Shown in pieces: positions 58,884-64,000 of a DNA stretch of 64,000 bases (positions are counted from its first letter, which is position 1; the number at the start of each line of letters is the position of its first letter). This DNA comes from Vagococcus elongatus (lineage in GTDB: Bacteria; Bacillota; Bacilli; Lactobacillales; Vagococcaceae): NCBI RefSeq assembly GCF_003987645.1, contig NZ_NGKA01000011.1:35930-99929 (forward strand), given 5' to 3'. A program made the translations under genes and the position numbers. The notes under the pieces were generated by a model. That model was not told where the DNA came from. It searched no databases and saw nothing but the letters and a program-made list of their open reading frames with translations.

Positions 58884-59435
58884 ATGAATAGGATTGATTT
58901 TTTTAATAATGCTTGGGAACAGCGTAAGTTGGGAGAATTGGGAGTTGTTACCACAGGAAAAGCCTTCAAGAGTAAAGAATTCAATGAAAATGGTGAATAT
59001 CTGGTAATAACAAATAAAGATATTTCAGAAAGTTTGAGGTCACAAAACACTGTAACCGATCGAATTGATACCTCAGATGAAGAACTGATCAAAAAATATA
59101 ATCTGAGTGGCGAAAATGTATTGGTCACGATGGATGGGGTAAATCTTGGGAAAACTGCAAAATACAGCAATGAAAAAGCTCTTTTGGCTCAGAGAGTAGG
59201 GCGGATTCAATCTGATCAACTAGAGTTTATCTATCAAGTAACTGTAAATCCAACATTTTTATCAGCGATGAGAACACTATCAGTTGGAAATGCTATTAAA
59301 CATATCTCTTTGAAACAAATTTCAGACTATACAAGTTTTGTTCCAAACAGTAAAGATGAACAATCTAAGATTGGTAGATTCTTTCGGTCATTCGACGACA
59401 CTATCGCGCTTCATCAGCGTAAGTTGGTAAAATAA
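58884..59435 (+). pseudogene. Silent hsdS segment (second TRD only)
   Basis: 183 codons matching the second half of HsdS: AWEQRKLGELG, a recognition domain, and the C-terminal EQSKIGRFFRSFDDTIAL. The first recognition domain is absent and no ribosome site precedes the ATG, so it is probably not translated. It lies 29 bases before a tyrosine recombinase gene. This is the layout of silent cassettes in phase-variable type I loci, where inversion swaps recognition domains with the expressed hsdS. The expressed partner is not in the window. Confidence 0.75.
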
Positions 59436-59464
59436 ACTTAATTCATAGAAAGGACTGATTTTAA

Positions 59465-60385
59465 ATGAATAGTCAAGAGTTATTTTACAGCTACTTTAAA
59501 CGTTGGATTAAAACTTACAAAGATGGAGCAATTCGCCCAGTAACTATGAAAAAATATCAACTAAGTTTACGATGGATTCAATCCCTTGCTCCAACACTTC
59601 GCTTATGTGATATTACTAGGCTTTCATACCAGCAATTACTCAACGACTATGCGAGTATTCATGAACAGAGGACAACAATGGATTTTCACCGTCACCTAAA
59701 AACCTCCATCCTGGATGCTGTTGACGAAGGACTTATCGAACGTGATCCAACACGTCGTGCCATCATCAAAGGTAAATCTCCTCGTCCAAAAAAAGAAAAA
59801 TATCTTAATCAGTTCGAGTTACAATCACTTATTGGTAATTTGAATTTAGAAAAAACTATTAACTGGGATTGGTTCATTTTACTTATTGCAAAAACAGGAC
59901 TTCGTTTTTCTGAAGCCCTCGCTATTACTCCGGCTGACTTTGATTTCTATAAACAAACGTTGGCAATTAATAAAACCTGGAATTATAAAGAAAATGGAGG
60001 CTTTCAGCCTACAAAAAATCGTTCTTCGATTCGCAAAGTACCAATTGATTGGATGACTATTAGTCAGTTTTCACAACTCATCAAAAATAAACCTTCAGAT
60101 AAACCGATTTTCGTTTCTGAAGGAGAAAAAATTTATAATTCAACTGCAAATGGAATTCTCTCACGACTTTGTAAATCTGCACACATAACTGAAATATCAA
60201 TTCACGGCCTACGTCATACACACGCTTCACTACTTCTTTTTGCTGGTGTGTCTATAGCAAGCGTTGCCCGACGACTGGGGCACTCTAGCATGACAACAAC
60301 TCAGAACACCTATTTACATATTATTCAAGAATTGGAAAATCAGGATACTGATATTGTGATGTGCTGTTTATCGAATTTACAATAA
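59465..60385 (+). CDS. Tyrosine recombinase, probable hsdS invertase
   Basis: A 306-aa tyrosine recombinase. The catalytic residues are visible: Arg in KTGLRFSEAL (about 146), HGLRHTHAS (about 247-255), LGHSSMTTT (about 271) and Tyr in NTYLHI (about 282). The N-terminal SAM-like domain is present. AAAGGA precedes the ATG. Next to an orphan hsdS segment it most likely inverts or shuffles hsdS; it does not belong to the conjugative element. A perfect terminator follows. Confidence 0.85.
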   Translation: MNSQELFYSYFKRWIKTYKDGAIRPVTMKKYQLSLRWIQSLAPTLRLCDITRLSYQQLLNDYASIHEQRTTMDFHRHLKTSILDAVDEGLIERDPTRRAIIKGKSPRPKKEKYLNQFELQSLIGNLNLEKTINWDWFILLIAKTGLRFSEALAITPADFDFYKQTLAINKTWNYKENGGFQPTKNRSSIRKVPIDWMTISQFSQLIKNKPSDKPIFVSEGEKIYNSTANGILSRLCKSAHITEISIHGLRHTHASLLLFAGVSIASVARRLGHSSMTTTQNTYLHIIQELENQDTDIVMCCLSNLQ

Positions 60386-60402
60386 AATGAAAGTTATCAA
60401 CA

Positions 60403-60441
60403 AAATAAGGACGAAATCCTTTGAGAATTTCGTCCTTATTT
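60403..60441. terminator. Bidirectional terminator after the recombinase
   Basis: A perfect 15-bp stem, AAATAAGGACGAAAT / ATTTCGTCCTTATTT, with a 9-base loop. Confidence 0.9.
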
Positions 60442-60473
60442 ATCAATACCAAAAATTATACAATCATAGTTTT

Positions 60474-60514
60474 AACCATCTACTACCACCAAAGTGTTAG
60501 ATGGTTATTTTTTT
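60474..60514 (+). terminator. Terminator converging on the toxin gene
   Basis: AACCATCTA / TAGATGGTT followed by seven T on the + strand. It ends at the stop codon of the - strand toxin ORF, so a + strand RNA ending here would be antisense to the 3' part of the toxin mRNA. Confidence 0.75.
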
Positions 60515-60590
60515 AATTTTTTTCATCTTTTATCAGCACAACCATTGTCCCAAAAGCGATCATCAGCGTTAAAGCTTCAAAAACAGACAC
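60513..60590 (-). CDS. Holin-like type I toxin, 25 aa
   Basis: A 25-codon GTG-start ORF preceded by GGAAAGGAC. The product VSVFEALTLMIAFGTMVVLI plus a charged tail (KDEKN) is the typical putative holin-like toxin of enterococci and other Firmicutes: a single membrane helix with a short charged end. A convergent terminator at 60474-60514 suggests a paired antisense RNA as in par/fst loci (inference). Too short to stand out in routine gene calling. Confidence 0.7.
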   Translation of the reverse strand: MSVFEALTLMIAFGTMVVLIKDEKN

Positions 60591-61184
60591 GCTTAGTCCT
60601 TTCCAGGAGAAAAGCTATGCACCCCATAGGCATCACCCCTAATTAAGAGATTAGCCACCATCTTTTTACTTTTTTACATGATACAGGATATCATATTTTT
60701 AAAGTATACTTTGCCCTAATTATTTCTCATAAAAACTGAACAAACTCTCAAAATGATAGATGATATTGATATCTCAGTGGTTCAGCATTAAAGCTGTCTC
60801 GCTCTATATTACGTATTTAGATGATTAATTTTCTTTAATATCTTTCGATTTTACGACCGCTAATAGCTATAATCACTCTAAGTATTATCAGAAAATAATT
60901 TAATTATTTAATTGTTCCACTTACTTTTCTTGGTAGTTTCTTAATTGTTCAAGCGACTGGTCTATCCACCCCCGATTCCCTTTATTCCCGATAACATGCA
61001 TATTTCCCCTCATTTGCCTCAAACGTATTGTACAATCCTTCAACTTAATTGTACCGTGTAAAAGTGCACTTATTAAAAGACCTATTAGAATATCCTTTGA
61101 AATCAATGATTTAGAAAGTGATTCACACAAATTCTCAAGTAAACAATATAATTCTCCAATGGGTAAGCAATCGTTACTACGATT
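60591..61184. other. Intergenic stretch with a decayed ORF
   Basis: No intact gene is seen. On the - strand, 60921-61130 holds an open frame (LENLCESLSKSLISKD, later WIDQSLEQLRNYQEK) without a convincing start or ribosome site. It looks like a gene remnant of unknown family. A 12-bp palindrome AAAGTATACTTT lies at 60701-60712. Confidence 0.4.
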
Positions 61185-61970
61185 TTATTGCCAAGCACAA
61201 TGCCCATTTTCAATATAAACATTAATAAAACCTATTGCCATAGAGTTCATGCCATTTTTTGCATTTTGCCTGACTCTGATAGTATAGAATTCATTTCCTT
61301 GATTATCCGTCTGAATACCGCTTTCTTCATAAAAAGAATAGTTATCAAAAAAATTAGGGTCTTGACTGTCTAAGACCATAAATTTCTGAGCTCGTTTGAT
61401 TGCATCTTCTGAATCGATAACTTGCGAAGTTGCTTCTCGTTGTTGATTCATTTGTTGTGTCATTTCTTCGTTGTAGGAAACAACACACTCTTTTCCGCCG
61501 ACAGTGAACAAGAAAGTTCCATCATCACCTGGTATGACCTCGAATTCGACTCCTACTTGACTACCAATATATAGAGCGCTGACATGAATACCTTGATCTG
61601 TAGGGGTAAACTCCAGTTGATCATACAAATCGAAAAAGCCCTCTTCTTGACCTACTCTCATGTACAGTACTTTCCCACGAATAGTTTTACCAGTGAGGTT
61701 TTTCACGTCAAAACCCATTTCAAATTCGTAGATTTTTTCCCCTTCTTTGGCTGTGCCGCTAAATGCCTTCCCTAAAAAGTCTTCAGCCCTTAATGAAGCT
61801 GACTGCTCAATAGAAGATGAAGTTTCACTTGTTTGGTTTATTGCGGTGCCAGTTTGTCCGACTAGTTCTTTAGCGGTTGTCTCTGTTGTTTGGTTAGATG
61901 ATTGACCGCATCCAGAAAGTAAAGAAAAAGCAAATAATAAACAGCTAGCAATGCCTATGAATTTTTTCAT
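61185..61970 (-). CDS. Putative lipoprotein
   Basis: A 261-aa protein with a lipoprotein signal (KKFIGIASCLLFAFSLLSGC; Cys20/21), a Ser/Thr/Gln-rich linker to about residue 60, then two globular parts: one beta-rich, one ending in FINVYIENGHCAW. AAAGGAG precedes the ATG. It will be anchored outside the membrane. I do not recognise the domain family. Confidence 0.8.
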   Translation of the reverse strand: MKKFIGIASCLLFAFSLLSGCGQSSNQTTETTAKELVGQTGTAINQTSETSSSIEQSASLRAEDFLGKAFSGTAKEGEKIYEFEMGFDVKNLTGKTIRGKVLYMRVGQEEGFFDLYDQLEFTPTDQGIHVSALYIGSQVGVEFEVIPGDDGTFLFTVGGKECVVSYNEEMTQQMNQQREATSQVIDSEDAIKRAQKFMVLDSQDPNFFDNYSFYEESGIQTDNQGNEFYTIRVRQNAKNGMNSMAIGFINVYIENGHCAWQ

Positions 61971-62146
61971 CCCAACTTTATCTCCTTTATTTTTGTTTTA
62001 ATACATCATAACATGAATTGGATGGCTTTTTTTCAAAAAAAGATCGTAATACTTTACATCGAACAAATCAGTTGTCCGTAATAGTATAGAACAAACATTG
62101 AAACTTGTGACCGATTTACAAATATATTTATTTTTAAATTGTAGTC

Positions 62147-62158
62147 AAAGTATACTTT
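62147..62158. repeat. 12-bp palindrome, second copy
   Basis: AAAGTATACTTT, identical to 60701-60712. This copy lies about 180 bases upstream of the lipoprotein start. The rest of the gap 61971-62324 shows only the terminator at 62161. Confidence 0.5.
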
Positions 62159-62160
62159 AC

Positions 62161-62190
62161 AAAAAATAAAAAAGGCCTATAAGCCTTTTA
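62161..62190. terminator. Terminator hairpin
   Basis: AAAAGGC / GCCTTTT with a 6-base loop and A/T runs on both sides; it could work in either direction. It lies downstream of the hypothetical gene at 62325 (- strand). Confidence 0.7.
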
Positions 62191-62324
62191 TTTTCAATCA
62201 CAATAAGCATTCGTTTTTGATGTTTAACTAGTGATCATATATATTTTTGTTCTGAGTGATTGACATATAAAGCCATGCAGCATTGGTAATCGTAAAGTCG
62301 TCCCCTGATAATTTTGTTTCTTTC

Positions 62325-62777
62325 TTATTTCGTGTGGGGATAGACATACTCTTTAAGTATATTCTTGCAATATTCAATATATTTTTCATCATTGTGGGAT
62401 AAAAAAGATTCTGAATTTATATTTTCATTTTTATTAAGGTGCATTAAACTTGACAGCAGTTCGAAATATTTATCTTTAGACAACTCTTTTGGTCTATATA
62501 AATTTAACCCGTTTAATATATCTATTGTTTCTTCTATATCATTATTAATAGCCACATCATCTAAATCAAATTTTCCCAAGGAGATTCTTTTATTTATCTT
62601 CAAGTCTATTTCGTCCGAGACTACTTTGTAATCTTTCCATGTAAAATGAAAACCTAAGCTGATATCAAATTCTTTCAGTAAATAAAAATAACTTTGCATA
62701 AACGAGGATTTATTTCGCGCACTTGCATAATGAATTTTAGCCATTAGACTATAAAAAGTTTTATCTACAATATTCAT
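62325..62777 (-). CDS. Hypothetical protein
   Basis: A 150-aa soluble, mostly helical protein (MNIVDKTFYSLMAKIHYAS opening). The ATG at 62777 is chosen over an upstream GTG because AGGAAG lies eight bases before it. No domain recognised. Confidence 0.6.
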   Translation of the reverse strand: MNIVDKTFYSLMAKIHYASARNKSSFMQSYFYLLKEFDISLGFHFTWKDYKVVSDEIDLKINKRISLGKFDLDDVAINNDIEETIDILNGLNLYRPKELSKDKYFELLSSLMHLNKNENINSESFLSHNDEKYIEYCKNILKEYVYPHTK

Positions 62778-62949
62778 CAGTATCACTTCCTCTCTTTGTT
62801 AAATCAATTATTTTTTTAAACTTTTTTACTCATTCGACTTTCCCTACCACGTAGTACAGACTACAAAGTTCCGTTACACTTTGTAGCTTGTTAAAACATT
62901 AAAAGATTTACACTACTTGCTTTTATGGGAACACAGCATCACTTAAATC

Positions 62950-63505
62950 TTAGGCTAAATCAAACAAATTATAAATAATACACGGCTGGATTGTAACCAT
63001 AATAACAAATGAACAGACTATTAAAAAAAGCACTTCGATTCCATCATTGATATTACTAGCCTGAAATTTTATACACAACTCTTTTTTAGTGAATTGAGAA
63101 AACGACTTATAAATAAAGCACCCTAAACATGGTCCAAGAGTATTAGTAATCAAGTCATTTATATCTGTTGCCCCTCTTCCAAACATTTGGATGATTTCAA
63201 TTGATAATGAAAAAAGAAATCCTGTTAATGCAACACTACCAATGTGATTATATTTTTTGTATAGTAGCGGGAGAGAAAAATCCTAAAGGGAAAAATAAAA
63301 TGATACTTAGTATCGTATCTATCGGACCACTTATCATACCTGATCCTATGTCAAGTTTTAGGACAAGTTAAATAAAGTTGCCTTTAGTAATTGCAATAAT
63401 TACAGTTACAGAAAAAAACACTATCATACCTTTATCAGTTAAAACTTCCGTTGTTATTTTCCTTCCCTTAATCATGAGGATTTTATAATCCTTATTTCTC
63501 CTCAT
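62950..63505 (-). pseudogene. VanZ-like membrane protein, degraded
   Basis: The C-terminal half is a clear VanZ-family protein (FLFSLSIEIIQMFGRGATDI, then NDLITNTLG). Reading upstream, the frame is lost near 63258 (one-base shift between FFPLGFF and LLYKKYNH) and a TAA interrupts it at 63368-63370. The original ATG is probably at 63505. VanZ-like proteins are small membrane proteins; some give low-level teicoplanin resistance. This copy cannot make the full protein. Confidence 0.8.
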
Positions 63506-63700
63506 TATACCGCCAATTGTAAAATTAAGCTCGACAACTAAAAAAAGTCATTTGTGCTACACTCAGAATAGTTCGGTTGTATAATTTTTGGTGTGGATGA
63601 AGAAATTCATTCATACCTATTTTGTTATAAAAAAATAGAAACATATGAATTTTCCAGTTAGAATAAAGTTGCCATCACCCATTCAGAAAGGAAGATTCAT

Positions 63701-64000
63701 ATGTCTCATCATCATTGTATCCGAACCTCATTAAATTTAGAAGATGAAAATATCACTTTTGAAAAACAATTTTGTCAGGAGGTTGATATAAAGGGGCTTA
63801 CCAGCCTGCTTTATTTTGCCACTCTTAGCTGTACCCCACTCATTGCCCCAACTGTGGGAGTATTAATGAAGACTTTTCTATCGTTAAACACGGGTTCTTA
63901 ACCTCGCGGTTAAAATGGTTGAGTTCTTCCCATCAACCTACATTCATTCAATTGAAAAAACAACGCTTTTTTTGCCGTGACTGTCAAACGACTTTTGTTG
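63701..64000 (+). pseudogene. ISL3-family transposase, frameshifted, cut by window end
   Basis: The N-terminus of an ISL3-type transposase, with the zinc motif HCPNCGSINEDF and CRDCQTTF. The frame breaks at a run of C (63834-63837), where one base appears to be missing (YTPTHC expected). The frame continues to the window end. AGAAAGGAAGA precedes the ATG. The IS end probably lies near 63565-63590 but is not certain. Confidence 0.8.

Noticed and set aside
58853..59170. 105-codon - strand frame opposite the hsdS segment
   Set aside because: The + strand carries clear HsdS motifs here; the antisense frame has none.
59465..60385. Tyrosine recombinase as the integrase of the conjugative element
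   Set aside because: It lies outside the element, beyond the hsdR junction, and adjoins an hsdS segment; the integrase is expected at the other element end.

Overview
The window is low-GC Firmicutes DNA with two parts. Positions 1 to about 57283 are the inside and one end of a large integrative and conjugative element (ICE) of the Tn1549/CTn type found in clostridia and enterococci. Positions about 57284 to 64000 are the recipient chromosome. Its type I restriction genes, VanZ-like gene, 25-codon holin-like toxin and ISL3-family transposase suggest an Enterococcus-like lactic acid bacterium (inference). The element ends inside hsdR, just after the Walker A glycine codon. Its other end and its integrase must lie left of position 1.

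Layout of the element. 72-4291 is an antimicrobial-peptide immunity cassette of the Cpr/lantibiotic type: ABC ATPase, two permeases, response regulator and sensor kinase, with three 11-bp direct repeats in front of the operon. 4490-4765 is an RT-less group II intron remnant. 4836-8713 is a two-gene unit (DUF1413 protein plus a 1207-residue YobI-family P-loop NTPase) with its own promoter and terminator; its function is unknown and it is the best candidate here for an undescribed system. 8949-10795 is a mobilisation module on the + strand: candidate oriT, MobC-like protein and MOBP relaxase. 10810-25678 is a defence island on the - strand: an XRE regulator, a complete type I BREX operon (brxA, brxB, brxC, pglX, pglZ, brxL) and a two-gene CBASS (CD-NTase plus Cap15-like membrane effector).

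25852-55749 is the ICE backbone, all on the - strand. Read in the direction of transcription it starts with PcfB, a RepA_N initiator with iteron-like repeats inside its gene, a DnaC-like loader, a BRO/KilAC antirepressor, a VirD4 coupling protein, a MerR regulator, an SSB, Maff2, VirB6, PrgI and VirB4 proteins. It continues with a NlpC/P60-like wall hydrolase, DUF4315 and DUF4366 proteins, a VWA/coiled-coil surface protein, topoisomerase III, a C5 methyltransferase, a 2579-residue methylase-helicase and a RadC/JAB protein. 55888-57021 holds two small membrane-protein cargo genes separated by repeats.

Chromosomal side. hsdR is cut at residue 297. Upstream lie a half-size hsdS with a palindrome-covered promoter, a silent hsdS segment, and a tyrosine recombinase of the kind that shuffles hsdS. 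Then come a putative type I toxin, a lipoprotein, a hypothetical gene, a broken vanZ-like gene and a frameshifted ISL3 transposase at the edge.

Overall, the element breaks the host type I restriction locus while bringing in BREX, CBASS, peptide immunity and a possible further defence NTPase. All calls come from reading the sequence and ORF translations without database searches.
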